A DNA stretch of 64,000 nucleotides from Actinophytocola gossypii (lineage in GTDB: Bacteria > Actinomycetota > Actinomycetes > Mycobacteriales > Pseudonocardiaceae). Below, piece by piece: positions 37,359 through 48,534 of the stretch (position 1 is its first letter; the number at the start of each line of letters is the position of its first letter). The notes under the pieces are model-generated. The model saw nothing but the letters and a program-made list of their open reading frames with translations, was not told where the DNA came from and searched no databases. The DNA lies in NCBI RefSeq assembly GCF_025165815.1, contig NZ_JAFFZE010000016.1, positions 402,047 to 466,046 of the forward strand, given 5' to 3'. A program made the translations under genes and the position numbers.

Positions 37359-37367
37359 GTGCCCAGG

Positions 37368-38084
37368 TTACCGGGCGGGCGGCTGGTTTTCCGGCGGTTG
37401 CGCTGGCGGGACCTGCGGCTGGGCCTGGACCGGCTCGGTCGGCGGAGTCTGCTGGAGCGCGGGCGCGCCCATCGGCGGGGTCGGGGTGACCGGCTCGTTC
37501 AGGCTGTCGAAGGCGCCGCGCAGCGACGGGGCCGCGCGCACCCTCGGGTCGTCGACCTCGTAGTACTCCTTCTTCTGGAAGTTCCCCATGTTCGCCACCA
37601 TGCTCGACGGGAACGTGTCGAACCGCGTGTTGTACGCGCGCACGTTGCCGTTGTAGAACCGGCGGCCGGCGGCGATCCGGTCCTCGCTCTCCACCATCTG
37701 CTCCTGCAGGTGGTGGAAGTCCCGGTTCGCCTTGAGGTCCGGGTACTGCTCGGCGACCGCGAAGAAGTTCGACAAGGCCCCGTTGAGCCGCTGCTCGACC
37801 TGCCCCTGCCGCTGCGGGCCGGCACCACGCGCGGCGACCGCCTGGCCACGGGCCTCGATGACGCCGGTCAGCGTGCGCTGCTCGAACCGGGCGGCCGCCT
37901 TGACCACCTCGACCAGGTTGCCGATCAGGTCGTGCCGGCGCTGCAGCTCGACGTCGATCTGCCGCCAGGACTCCTCGATCGTGTTCCGCTGTCTGGCGAA
38001 CTTGTTGTACATCGCGACGAAGGCGCCGACCACGATCACGATGAGCGCGACGACGACCAGGACGATGACCAGTGCGGCGTTCAC
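37368..38084 (-). CDS. LemA family protein
   Basis: This 238-aa protein has an N-terminal membrane anchor (AALVIVLVVVALIVIVVGAF, residues 3-24) and the LemA helical domain: YNKFARQRNTIEESWRQIDV, LQRRHDLIGNLVEVVKAAA, EQYPDLKANRDFHHLQEQM and RRFYNGNVRAYNTRFDTFPS are characteristic. A Pro/Gln-rich tail (about 195-238) is low-complexity. LemA proteins occur widely and have no settled function, being linked to envelope stress and membrane proteases in some bacteria. The GTG at 38082-38084 is the start. It lies 26 bp after pyrE. Confidence 0.93.
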   Translation of the reverse strand: MNAALVIVLVVVALIVIVVGAFVAMYNKFARQRNTIEESWRQIDVELQRRHDLIGNLVEVVKAAARFEQRTLTGVIEARGQAVAARGAGPQRQGQVEQRLNGALSNFFAVAEQYPDLKANRDFHHLQEQMVESEDRIAAGRRFYNGNVRAYNTRFDTFPSSMVANMGNFQKKEYYEVDDPRVRAAPSLRGAFDSLNEPVTPTPPMGAPALQQTPPTEPVQAQPQVPPAQPPENQPPAR

Positions 38085-38109
38085 GCCCCCGAACCTATCG
38101 CGTACGCCT

Positions 38110-38673
38110 TCACAGGCCGAGGTCGGCGAGTCCCAGCAGCGCCCGGTACGGCAGCCCCCGGGCCTCGATGACCTCGCGGGCCTCGGTCTCCCGGTCGACG
38201 ACGGTGGCCACGCCGACCACCGTCGCGCCAGCCTCGGTGACCGCGTCGACGGCGGTCAGCGGGCTGTTCCCGGTGGTCGTGGTGTCCTCGACGACCAGCA
38301 CCCGCTGCCCGGCCACCTCGATGCCCTCGATCCGCCTGCGCATCCCGTGCTCCTTGGCGGCCTTGCGCACCACGAACACGTCCAGCACCTCGCCCGCCCC
38401 GGCGGCGGCGTGCAGCATCGCGCCGGCGACCGGGTCCGCGCCGAGGGTCAGGCCGCCGGCGGCGACGTAGTCCCAGTCGGCGGTGAGCTGGCGCAGCAGC
38501 CGGCCGATCAGCGGCGCCGCCGCGTGGTGCAGGGTCGCCCGGCGCAGGTCGACGTAGTAGTCGGCCTCCTTGCCGGAGGAGAGCACGACCCGGCCGCGCA
38601 CCACGGCCAGCTCGCTCACCAGTCGGGCCAGCTCGCCCTTGGCCGTCGGATCCACAGTCGGAGCGGTTCGCAC
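38110..38673 (-). CDS. pyrE: Orotate phosphoribosyltransferase
   Basis: PyrE adds ribose 5-phosphate from PRPP to orotate, the fifth step of pyrimidine synthesis. The 187-aa protein shows RGRVVLSSGKEADYYVDLRR, GGLTLGADPVAGAML, VVRKAAKEHGMRRR with the catalytic lysine, and the PRPP loop VLVVEDTTTTGNS. Length is normal for the actinobacterial type. The GTG at 38671-38673 is the start. The other pyr genes are not in the window, as expected for the separated pyrE of actinobacteria. Confidence 0.96.
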   Translation of the reverse strand: MRTAPTVDPTAKGELARLVSELAVVRGRVVLSSGKEADYYVDLRRATLHHAAAPLIGRLLRQLTADWDYVAAGGLTLGADPVAGAMLHAAAGAGEVLDVFVVRKAAKEHGMRRRIEGIEVAGQRVLVVEDTTTTGNSPLTAVDAVTEAGATVVGVATVVDRETEAREVIEARGLPYRALLGLADLGL

Positions 38674-38738
38674 AGGTCAGAAGCCTCTCACACCCGGTGC
38701 TCCGGCTGGACGAAGTACCCCCGCACGGCCCCGGCGGG

Positions 38739-39482
38739 TCAGTCCTTCCAGACGAAGTCCGGGGTGCGGTCCAGGATCTCGCTGGCGTACTCGAGCAGCT
38801 GGTCCACCTTGGCCAGCTCGATCCTGCCCTCGTCCCAGACGACGATGTCCCCGCGCTCGAAGCGGAACGGGATCGACTGGGCGCGCTGGTCGGTGAGCAT
38901 CCACTCCATCATCCGCGGGTGCAGGATGTCGTAGGCGAACTTGTCGGCGTTCGTGCGGATGTGGAACGTCTTGTTGAACTGCTCGCTCTCCAGCTGCAGG
39001 TCCTTCACGCCCACCATGCCGAGCAGCTTGCGGCCCCAGCCCTCGCGGGTCACCTCCAGGGTGGGGCGCGGCGCCGGGCTCAGCAGGGAGACCACGGTGA
39101 AGCGGTAGGTCTTCGTGTCCTGGTGGGGCGAGATGTGCTCGGTGTTGCCGGCCCGCAGGTTGGCCCGCTTGTAGCTCTCGGAGTAGATGTGGTCGCCGCG
39201 GCCGCGGGTCTCCTTGTAGGAGTACTCGAACGCCTGCATGGTGCGGCCGCGGTAGGTGCCGCGCAGCACGTGCTCGGCGCGGCGGCTGTGGCCCTCGCCG
39301 AACGGGGTGCCGAGGAACCGGTTGATCCGCGACTCGTCGACGTCCTGGTACTCCCAGCCGCGCTGGGCGGCGACGGTGCTGAACTCGCCTGCCTTCTTCT
39401 TGCGTGCCTGCCACTGGTACCACGTCCAACCGGCGATCACCACGAGAGCGCCGACGACCAGCAGCACGTTCCCCAGGTCCAT
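38739..39482 (-). CDS. Membrane-anchored protein of unknown function, 247 aa
   Basis: One N-terminal helix (LGNVLLVVGALVVIAGWTW, residues 3-21) is followed by a cytosolic domain starting KKKAGEFSTVAAQRGWEYQD. A beta-rich central part includes FEYSYKETRGRGDHIYSESY and a C-terminal QSIPFRFERGDIVVWDEG, with no catalytic motif I recognise. The layout and the RGW-plus-aromatic start match the 232-aa protein encoded at 40351, so the two form a related pair around an SDR gene. The ATG at 39480-39482 is 2 bp from the SDR's stop, implying coupling. Function unknown. Confidence 0.75.
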   Translation of the reverse strand: MDLGNVLLVVGALVVIAGWTWYQWQARKKKAGEFSTVAAQRGWEYQDVDESRINRFLGTPFGEGHSRRAEHVLRGTYRGRTMQAFEYSYKETRGRGDHIYSESYKRANLRAGNTEHISPHQDTKTYRFTVVSLLSPAPRPTLEVTREGWGRKLLGMVGVKDLQLESEQFNKTFHIRTNADKFAYDILHPRMMEWMLTDQRAQSIPFRFERGDIVVWDEGRIELAKVDQLLEYASEILDRTPDFVWKD

Positions 39483-39484
39483 GG

Positions 39485-40267
39485 TCAGGTCCTGTCCCTT
39501 CCTGCGGTGGACTTCGTCTCCAGTCGCCGCAGCAGGCCGCGGGGCAACAGCCGCGGCACGGCGAGGAGTGCCTTGTAGATCACCCCGGGCACCGAGAAGG
39601 TACGGCCACGGCGCAGGTCGCGCATGGCGTCGGCGACGACCCGGTCGGCGTCGAGCCACAGCCGGTCGGGTAGTTGGTTGTCCTTGTCGTCGCCGGCCCG
39701 TTCGTGGAACTCGGTACGGGTGAAGCCGGGAACCAGCGCGAGCACCCGTACCCCGGTGCCGGTGAGCGTGGCGGCGAGGCCCTCGGAGAACGTGGTCACC
39801 CAGGCCTTGGACGCGGCGTAGGTCGGGCCGGTGCCGGGGAAGAACCCGGCCACGCTGGCCACGTTGACGACGCCGCCGTGCCGGCGGGCGATCATGCCGG
39901 GCAGCGCGGCCCTGGTCAGCCGCAGCACCGAGGCCACGTTCACGTCCAGCTGTGCCTGGAGCCAGTCGACGTCCACGTCGGCGAAGTGGCCCCGGGTGCC
40001 GAAGCCGGCGTTGTTGATCAGCAGGTCGACGGGGTTGTCCTCGTCGGCCAGGCGTTCCTCGACCCGCTTGCGAGCCCGGGTGGTGGACAGGTCGGCGGCC
40101 ATCGTCCGCACGTCGACGCCGTGCCGTTCCGACAGCTCGGCGGCGACGTCCTTCAGCCGCTCCTTGGTGCGGGCGACGAGTACCAGGTCGTACCCCTCGG
40201 CCGCGAGGTGCCTGGCGAACGCCAGGCCGATCCCAGCGGTGCCGCCGGTGACGAGCGCAGTGGGCAT
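39485..40267 (-). CDS. Short-chain dehydrogenase/reductase, 260 aa
   Basis: An SDR with [20 protein letters not shown] (cofactor loop), [12 protein letters not shown], the catalytic serine in [13 protein letters not shown] and [11 protein letters not shown] (YxxxK). The [13 protein letters not shown] segment and C-terminal [11 protein letters not shown] resemble the actinobacterial SDRs with a DHRS-like profile. Substrate is unknown. The ATG at 40265-40267 is the start; the following stop is 2 bp from the next gene's ATG, so the pair is probably co-translated. It is flanked on both sides by genes for related anchored proteins. Confidence 0.92.
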   Translation of the reverse strand: MPTALVTGGTAGIGLAFARHLAAEGYDLVLVARTKERLKDVAAELSERHGVDVRTMAADLSTTRARKRVEERLADEDNPVDLLINNAGFGTRGHFADVDVDWLQAQLDVNVASVLRLTRAALPGMIARRHGGVVNVASVAGFFPGTGPTYAASKAWVTTFSEGLAATLTGTGVRVLALVPGFTRTEFHERAGDDKDNQLPDRLWLDADRVVADAMRDLRRGRTFSVPGVIYKALLAVPRLLPRGLLRRLETKSTAGRDRT

Positions 40268-40350
40268 GCGGACACGGTAGTAGTTCACCGACCGGGTGGT
40301 CCGCGGAACCGCCGGGTTACTCGGTGTGTTGTCCGCTGTCGTTCGCTGTG

Positions 40351-41049
40351 TTACTCGGTGCGTTCGCCGTGCCGGCCGGTCGGGTGCTCGTGCTCGCCGA
40401 CCGGGTCGATCTCGGCGTCGAAGGGATCGATGACGTCGGCGAGCTCGCCGATGCCGCGCAGCAGCCGCTCCAGCCGGGACGGGGTGGCGTGCGGGGCGGC
40501 GCCGGCCAGCACCCAGCCGTCCTCGATCCAGGCAACCGGGATGTCCGCGCCGATCTCCTCGGTGGCGTCGATCAGGTCCGGGGTGACCAGCCCGTGCGCG
40601 GCGGTGAGGTCGGAGACGAACGCGTACCGCTGGCCGACCGGGCCGAGCAGCTCGGGCATGTGTTCGCGCTGGAAGGGGGCGCTGGGCAGCCAGAGCTCGA
40701 CCAGTGCCGGCAGCTTCCGCCGGCACTGCACGGCGGCGACGACCGCGGTCACCCGGCCGGCGTTCTCCAGGTCGAAGACGTAGACGCGGCGCCGGCCGTC
40801 GGCGGTGAAGGTGGAGCCGGCGACCACGTCACGGGCGACCCCGCCGCCGTGGAAGGCGATCGCGCCGCCCTCCCACTGGCTGGGCAGCAGCGGGTCGGTG
40901 TCCGCGAACTGCCACCCGCGCAGCGCGGCCCACCTGCGGCGTTCCCGGTTCCGGGAGGTCAGCCGGGCGCGGTCGCGCAGCAACATCGCGGCGCCGGCGA
41001 GCCCGGCCACCACCGCCACGACGAACCACAACCATGCCGGTATACCCAC
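40351..41049 (-). CDS. Membrane-anchored protein of unknown function, 232 aa
   Basis: The N-terminal helix ([20 protein letters not shown], residues 4-23) is followed by [20 protein letters not shown], the same helix-then-RGW start seen in the 247-aa protein at 38739. The rest is beta-rich ([39 protein letters not shown]) with an acidic C-terminus. No catalytic motif is recognised. The ATG at 41047-41049 is the start. It precedes the SDR gene by 83 bp on the same strand, so the three genes may be one unit. The 208 bp upstream, to the clpB stop at 41258, hold nothing that I can support. Confidence 0.72.
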   Translation of the reverse strand: MGIPAWLWFVVAVVAGLAGAAMLLRDRARLTSRNRERRRWAALRGWQFADTDPLLPSQWEGGAIAFHGGGVARDVVAGSTFTADGRRRVYVFDLENAGRVTAVVAAVQCRRKLPALVELWLPSAPFQREHMPELLGPVGQRYAFVSDLTAAHGLVTPDLIDATEEIGADIPVAWIEDGWVLAGAAPHATPSRLERLLRGIGELADVIDPFDAEIDPVGEHEHPTGRHGERTE

Positions 41050-41257
41050 GGGGGAAGCGTAGTAGGCCCGCTCCCCGCGCCAAGATCACCGCCCCGGCGC
41101 GCCGTGTACAGCCGACTGGTCGAGGACAAAAGGGCAGGTGGTGGCCTCAACCCTCGCCGTCGGACCAACCCGCGGCCCTCCCAACGGCACCTCAGGGCAC
41201 CGTGACGCGGCCCAGCAGCGAGTACCCGACCAACACCTACGAGTTCGGGGAGGCGGA

Positions 41258-43843
<2,586 letters not shown>

Positions 43844-43890
43844 CCCCTCACCTCACGTGTGTCGCACTCACCAGGTACAACGTCAGCAAA

Positions 43891-43911
43891 GTTGAGTCAG
43901 TTCCGCTCAAC
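43891..43911 (-). promoter_or_regulatory. HAIR element (HspR operator) upstream of clpB
   Basis: GTTGAGT-N7-GCTCAAC fits the HspR inverted repeat CTTGAGT-N7-ACTCAAG with one or two differences per arm. It lies 48-68 bp before the clpB start codon. HspR represses clpB and the dnaK operon in Streptomyces and mycobacteria, with DnaK as co-repressor. Two further copies sit before dnaK. Confidence 0.88.
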
Positions 43912-43971
43912 TCGGTTGTTTCCCGGTGTCGCGTCCCATCGTGCCGTGCTCACCCACATGTACCAACAGGG

Positions 43972-44022
43972 TTGTCCACAGGTGCTCCACACCTGTCCAC
44001 AATCCCCAGTTCCCTGTCCACA
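43972..44022 (+). other. Cluster of three DnaA-box-like sequences (TTGTCCACA and variants)
   Basis: TTGTCCACA (43972-43980), CTGTCCACA (43993-44001) and CTGTCCACA (44014-44022) lie 21 bp apart centre to centre, two helical turns. They sit between clpB's leader and the end of the PPOX gene, in sequence without a gene. The pattern matches the pairs at 11032 and 21380. An origin is unlikely since no dnaA or dnaN is near. Confidence 0.4.
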
Positions 44023-44077
44023 GGGCGCGCTCGCGGCCGAGGACGGACGCTGACGGACACCGCCAGGCGGGTGTATT

Positions 44078-45139
44078 TCAGCGAGTGGCGCCCTGGTCGG
44101 CCCGCACCCCGAAGTAGTCGCCGCCCTTGCGGCGGGCGTCGTCGGTGCCCCACTCCCGGTTCCTGGCGACCGGCTGCAGCCGGGGGATGTGCTTGCGGCA
44201 GTGCACGTAGGCCTCCTCGACGTGCACCACGACCCAGCGCTCGGGGATCCGGCCGCGCTCGAACTCCTGTGGCAGCTGGGGGCGCTCGGCGCGCAGCTCG
44301 GCGTCGTCGACGATGCCGGCGCGGCCGTTGACGTGCAGGCCGATGAGGTCGCGCACGAAGTCGATCATCAGCAGTGCGACGTGCGGGTTCTCGCTGATGT
44401 TGCCGAGGCTCGCGAGCACGCCGTTGCCCCGGTACTCCGGGTAGGCGATCCGCCGGTCGTCGAGCACGTGCAGGAAGCCGGGCGGGCCGGCGCGGAAGGT
44501 GGTGTCGCACTCGCCCGCGGCGTCCGCGGTGCCGACGAAGGCCATCTCCATGCGGCCGACGAACACGATCATCTCGTCGTTGAGCCGGTCGAGGACCTGG
44601 TCGCGGTAGAAACGCCGGGCGCGGTCCTGGGTGCCGTAGGCGCACTGGAGCAGGTGCTCGCCGCGGGAGCCGGGCAGGTCGCGCTGCGACTCGGGCAGCG
44701 GCGGCCGGAGCGGCGGGAGTTGCGGGGCCTGGGGGTGTGCGATCGGGGGCTGCGGATTGCCGGGTGGCCTGCCGGTGCGATCGTCCCGGAAGTGCGGATT
44801 GCCGGGCGGCCTGCCGGTGCGGTCGTCTCGGGGGTGCGGCGGCTGGGCCGGCGGCCGGAGTGGTCCCGGCGCGCTCGGCGGTCCGGGTTGCGCCGTTCGG
44901 CCGATCGGGTGAAATTTCCAGGTCGGCCCGTCCGCCGGGGGCGGCTGCGGCCGGCGGGCCGGGGCCGCGGATCCGTCCGCGATCTCGAGGTCCAGCAGTG
45001 CTGGTCCGGCCACACCGGTGGGGGGCACCACGTCTCGACGCACGGCGGACACGGTTTCATAACGGCGGAACGACCGGGCAGCCGCCCCATCGCGATGTAA
45101 CCCGAAAGCGTGAACGCGACCACGCTTCGTAGTACCCAC
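44078..45139 (-). CDS. PPOX-family (pyridoxamine 5'-phosphate oxidase fold) protein with proline-rich N-terminus, 353 aa
   Basis: The C-terminal 200 residues carry a PNPOx-like fold: FYRDQVLDRLNDEMIVFVGR, FVGTADAAGECDTTFRAGPP, YPEYRGNGVLASLGNISENP and HVALLMIDFVRDLIGLHVNG, which should bind FMN or F420. The N-terminal 150 residues are rich in proline and arginine and contain a perfect-phase duplication of a 14-residue unit (RDDRTGRPPGNPxF/P), encoded by two 42-bp units at 44751-44834. The start, GTG at 45137-45139, is uncertain, since the conserved part begins much later. Function unknown; it is divergent from the flavohemoglobin. Confidence 0.75.
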   Translation of the reverse strand: MGTTKRGRVHAFGLHRDGAAARSFRRYETVSAVRRDVVPPTGVAGPALLDLEIADGSAAPARRPQPPPADGPTWKFHPIGRTAQPGPPSAPGPLRPPAQPPHPRDDRTGRPPGNPHFRDDRTGRPPGNPQPPIAHPQAPQLPPLRPPLPESQRDLPGSRGEHLLQCAYGTQDRARRFYRDQVLDRLNDEMIVFVGRMEMAFVGTADAAGECDTTFRAGPPGFLHVLDDRRIAYPEYRGNGVLASLGNISENPHVALLMIDFVRDLIGLHVNGRAGIVDDAELRAERPQLPQEFERGRIPERWVVVHVEEAYVHCRKHIPRLQPVARNREWGTDDARRKGGDYFGVRADQGATR

Positions 45140-45274
45140 TCACACGAAAGTGCCACGAGTGCGGACAACTGGGGAGATTCCGTCTAGGGTCCTCATGTCG
45201 GGGATGGGTGACCGCGAACTCAACGGGCGGCGTCGCGCCCCGGGACGCCGAGAGGTGGAGTCAGTGCCCCGACC

Positions 45275-46462
45275 ATGACAGCCAACGCACTTGTGAGCCC
45301 GCTCCCGCATCACCCGCGGCACGAGCACGTCGAGGATCCCACAGACCCGGTCGGCGCGATGGTGCGGCTGGTGCGCGAGAGCTTCGCCGTCGTCGAGCAC
45401 CACTCCGAGCGGGTCGCCGAGCACTTCTACGCGACGCTGTTCGCGATCGCGCCGGCGACGCGCGAGATGTTCCCGGTGAACATGCAGGTCCAGCGGTCCC
45501 GGCTGCTGCGTGCGCTGGTGCACGTGGTGCAGATGGTGGACCGCCCGGACGACCTGCTGCCGTTCCTGCGCCAGCTCGGTCGAGACCACCGGAAGTTCGG
45601 CGTGGTCGCCAGCCACTACGAGGCGGTCGGGATGGCCCTGCTGGCGGGGGTCAAGCAGTACGCCGGCAACGCGTGGACCGACGACGTGGAACGCGCCTGG
45701 GCCGAGGCGTACACGATCATGGCGCGGGCCATGCTGGAGGCGGCGTCCGCGGACGACAGCCCGGCGTGGTGGCCGGCGACGGTGGTGGAACGGCACCGGA
45801 TCGAGCGCGACCTGGCGATCGTGCGGGTGCGGCCGGACTATCCGTTGCCGTATCACCCTGGTCAGTACGTGAGCGTGGAGACGCCGCAGCGGCCGCGGCT
45901 GTGGCGGTACCTGACGCCGGCGACCGCGCCTCGCGAGGACGGGTTGCTGGAGTTCCACGTGCGGTCGGTCGAGGGCGGCTGGGTCAGCCGGGCGATCGTG
46001 GGGCATTCGGAGCCGGGTGATCAGTGGCGGATCGGGCCGCCGATGGGGCGGATCCGGGTGGACCGGGACGCTGGGCGCGATGTGGTGATGGTCGCTGGCG
46101 GGACCGGGATCGCTCCGATGCGGGCGATTGTCGATCATTTGGCGAAGTGGGGCGAGAATCCTCGGGTGCACCTGTTTTTCGGGGGGCGGGTGCGGCAGGA
46201 CCTTTACGACCTGGAGAACCTGCGGATGCTGGCGGCTACGAACCCGTGGTTGAAGGTGGTTCCGGTGTTGGAGTCGGAACCCGGGCTGGCTGGGGTCGAG
46301 CACGGGACGTTGGCGGATGTGGTGACCAGGTACGGGGCTTGGGAGGACCACGACGTGCTGGTCTCGGGGTCGCCGGCGATGGTTCGGTCGACGGTGTCGA
46401 GGATGTTGGTGGCCGGGACGTCGTTGGATCGGATCACTTACGATCCGTTCACTGTGGACTGA
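45275..46462 (+). CDS. Flavohemoglobin-type protein (globin + FAD/NAD reductase), 395 aa
   Basis: The globin domain (about 20-155) shows FATLFAIAP-like YATLFAIAPATREMF with the CD1 phenylalanine and VVASHYEAVGMAL with the proximal histidine. The FAD domain follows (about 165-265, PYHPGQYVSVETPQRPRLWRYLT) and a NAD(P) domain with GGTGIAPM. Flavohemoglobins convert nitric oxide to nitrate with O2 and NAD(P)H. This one resembles the actinobacterial two-domain type; whether it has NO dioxygenase activity is untested. The ATG at 45275 has weak purine sequences upstream. It is convergent with hspR across a 435-bp gap. Confidence 0.88.
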   Translation: MTANALVSPLPHHPRHEHVEDPTDPVGAMVRLVRESFAVVEHHSERVAEHFYATLFAIAPATREMFPVNMQVQRSRLLRALVHVVQMVDRPDDLLPFLRQLGRDHRKFGVVASHYEAVGMALLAGVKQYAGNAWTDDVERAWAEAYTIMARAMLEAASADDSPAWWPATVVERHRIERDLAIVRVRPDYPLPYHPGQYVSVETPQRPRLWRYLTPATAPREDGLLEFHVRSVEGGWVSRAIVGHSEPGDQWRIGPPMGRIRVDRDAGRDVVMVAGGTGIAPMRAIVDHLAKWGENPRVHLFFGGRVRQDLYDLENLRMLAATNPWLKVVPVLESEPGLAGVEHGTLADVVTRYGAWEDHDVLVSGSPAMVRSTVSRMLVAGTSLDRITYDPFTVD

Positions 46463-46648
46463 GGTATGCGGGCTGGGTGTCCCTGGGGGCAGGCCCTACC
46501 GGGCAAGGCTGGCGCCTGCCCGCCCCAGACCCGCCGGAACCCCGGACCCGCTTTTCGCGCCGTTTGATGAGGTTGCCGTGCGCGCCTCGGGGCTCCCGGT
46601 CGCCTCGGGACTCCCGGTCGGGTGGGATCCCTCCGGTCTGCGGGGCCA

Positions 46649-46839
46649 CAGTTGCGCGACCACGAGTCGACACGGTCGGCCAGTTGCGCGACCACGAGTC
46701 GACACGGTCGGCCAGTTACGCGGCCGCCGATCGACACGGTCGGCCAGTTACGCGGCCGCCAGTCGACGCGGTCGGCCAGTTACGCGGCCGCCAGTCGACG
46801 CGGCCGCCAGTTACGCGGCCGCCAGTCGACGCGGGCCGC
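46649..46839 (+). repeat. Tandem array of six 32-bp units (about 190 bp)
   Basis: The 435-bp gap 46463-46897 between the flavohemoglobin and hspR stops has no supportable gene. From 46649 a unit starting CAGTTGCGCG or CAGTTACGCG and ending GTCGACrCGGTCGGC-like is repeated six times (46649, 46681, 46713, 46745, 46777, 46808), 32 bp each except one of 31 bp. The first two units and the later four form two sequence types. A partial unit follows to about 46870. Each unit has SalI-type GTCGAC and CGGCCG. The rest of the gap (46463-46648) holds nothing recognisable. Confidence 0.9.
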
Positions 46840-46897
46840 CCGTCGACCCGGGCCGCCATCGACGCGGCCGGCCTGCTGCGGGCGTTCGGTTGGGCGG

Positions 46898-47326
46898 TCA
46901 GCGCTTTTTCGGGCGCCACACCACGAGCGCGGTCTGCTGGCGGACGGGGACCAGTTCGTTGCGGTAGGAGCGGTGGATGGCGGCGGCGGCCTGTTCCGCT
47001 GCGGCGTGTACGGCGGCCAGTTCCTCGGTCAGCTCGGCTACTCGGGTTCGTAGGGCGTCCGCTTCGTGTTCCAGTTCGATGATGCGTTTGATGCCGGCCA
47101 GGTTGACGCCCTGTTCCTGGGACAGGCGTTGTACCTCGCGGAGTAGGGCTATGTCGCGCATCGAATATCTCCGGCCGCCGCCGGAGGTGCGGCCGGGAGA
47201 GACCAGGCCCATGCGGTCGTAGCCGCGCAGGGTTTGGGCGTGTAGGCCGGAGAGTTCGGCGGCCACGGAGATCACGAAGACCGGGGTGTCCTCGTCGGCG
47301 CCGGGTGGGAACGGGAATCCGGACAT
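46898..47326 (-). CDS. hspR: HspR, MerR-family repressor of heat-shock genes
   Basis: HspR represses the dnaK operon and clpB by binding HAIR elements, with DnaK as co-repressor. The 142-aa protein shows VFVISVAAELSGLHAQTLRG, then YDRMGLVSPGRTSGGGRRYS, the MerR-type HTH and wing, then a coiled coil (about 75-120). It is the last gene of the dnaK-grpE-dnaJ-hspR operon, its ATG (47324-47326) sharing a base with the dnaJ stop (TGATG). The C-terminal tail (VVWRPKKR) is basic. Length is typical. Confidence 0.95.
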   Translation of the reverse strand: MSGFPFPPGADEDTPVFVISVAAELSGLHAQTLRGYDRMGLVSPGRTSGGGRRYSMRDIALLREVQRLSQEQGVNLAGIKRIIELEHEADALRTRVAELTEELAAVHAAAEQAAAAIHRSYRNELVPVRQQTALVVWRPKKR

Positions 47327-48513
47327 CACGACCCTCCTCGTTGCTCCAGCATCGCGGTCAGGTCCGGGCGGGGGTCGTGGCCTTCGGTGGCCGCGAGGTA
47401 CTCCTGGAGGGCGGTTCTGGCTTTGTCGTCCATCTTCTCCGGGACCGCTACCTGCAGGGTGACCAGGAGGTCGCCGATCTGGCCGTCGCGTTTGGCGATG
47501 CCCTTGCCTCGGACGCGGAGGACTCGGCCGGTGGCGGTGCCGGGGGCGACCCTCAGGGTGACCTTGTCGTCGAGGGTGGGGACCGTGAGGGTGGTGCCCA
47601 GGGCCAACTCCGGGAAGGTGACCGGGACCTTGATGGTCAGGTCGTTGCCGTTGCGGCCGAAGACGCGGTGCGGGGTCACGTGGACGCGCACGTACAGATC
47701 CCCGGCGTGGCCGCCGTTGCCGCCTGGTTCGCCCTGTTCGGCCAGGCGGATGCGCTGGTCGTCGTTGACGCCTGGGGGGATTCGGACGGTCAGGGTCCTG
47801 GTTCTGGTGCTGACGCCGTCGCCGCCGCACTCGGTGCACGGGTCGTCGACTATGCGGCCGGTGCCTCGGCAGTCGCGGCAGGGCTCGCTGAACGAGAACG
47901 CGCCCTGGCTGCGGTTGAGGAGACCGACGCCGGCGCAGGTCGGGCAGGTGCGGGGGGTTGTGCCGGGCTTGGCGCCGGAGCCGTGGCAGGTGCCGCAGGT
48001 GGACGGGCTGGAGAGGCGGAGCGGGACCGTCGCACCCTTGACCGCCTCGACGAAGTCGATGCGGACCTCGGTCTCCACGTCGGCGCCTCGGCGGGGGCGG
48101 TTGGCCGCGTTGGCGGTGCCGCCTCGGCGGCCGAACAGGTTGCCGAGGAGGTCGCTGATGCCGCCACCGGCCGCGGCACCCTGTTGCTGGCCGCCGAACA
48201 GGTCGCCGAAGTCGAACGTGGACCCGCCGCCGCCGGTGCCGAAGCCGCCGAAGCCGCCGGGGCGGAACCCGCCGGACCCGAACAGCCGGCGGGCCTCGTC
48301 GTACTGCTTGCGCTTCTCACCGTCCCCGAGCACGCCGTAGGCCTCGGACACGGCCTTGAACCGGGTCTCGGCCTGGGTGTTGCCGGGGTTGGCGTCCGGG
48401 TGCAGCTCGCGCGCCAGCTTGCGGTACGCCTTCTTGATCTCGGCGTCGCTGGCGTCGGACGAGACGCCCAACTCGTGGTAGAAGTCCTTGTCGATCCAGT
48501 CCCTCGCACTCAT
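47326..48513 (-). CDS. dnaJ: DnaJ chaperone (Hsp40)
   Basis: DnaJ delivers unfolded proteins to DnaK and stimulates its ATPase. The 395-aa protein has the J domain (9-75) with the HPD motif in [10 protein letters not shown], a Gly/Phe-rich stretch (80-125), four CxxCxGxG zinc repeats (about 160-230: [32 protein letters not shown]), and C-terminal substrate-binding domains. It is the actinobacterial DnaJ1 type. The start is the ATG 48511-48513. It overlaps the hspR start by one base and lies 21 bp from grpE. Confidence 0.97.
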   Translation of the reverse strand: MSARDWIDKDFYHELGVSSDASDAEIKKAYRKLARELHPDANPGNTQAETRFKAVSEAYGVLGDGEKRKQYDEARRLFGSGGFRPGGFGGFGTGGGGSTFDFGDLFGGQQQGAAAGGGISDLLGNLFGRRGGTANAANRPRRGADVETEVRIDFVEAVKGATVPLRLSSPSTCGTCHGSGAKPGTTPRTCPTCAGVGLLNRSQGAFSFSEPCRDCRGTGRIVDDPCTECGGDGVSTRTRTLTVRIPPGVNDDQRIRLAEQGEPGGNGGHAGDLYVRVHVTPHRVFGRNGNDLTIKVPVTFPELALGTTLTVPTLDDKVTLRVAPGTATGRVLRVRGKGIAKRDGQIGDLLVTLQVAVPEKMDDKARTALQEYLAATEGHDPRPDLTAMLEQRGGS

Positions 48514-48534
48514 CGGACGTCCCCTCCCTCCTTG

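Noticed and set aside
46649-46870. Repeat array as a CRISPR
   Set aside because: Units are directly contiguous with no unique spacers and no cas genes are nearby.
46578-47053. Plus-strand frames through the repeat array (e.g. 129 and 143 codons)
   Set aside because: They encode only the repeat translation and run antisense into hspR; no start site or family.
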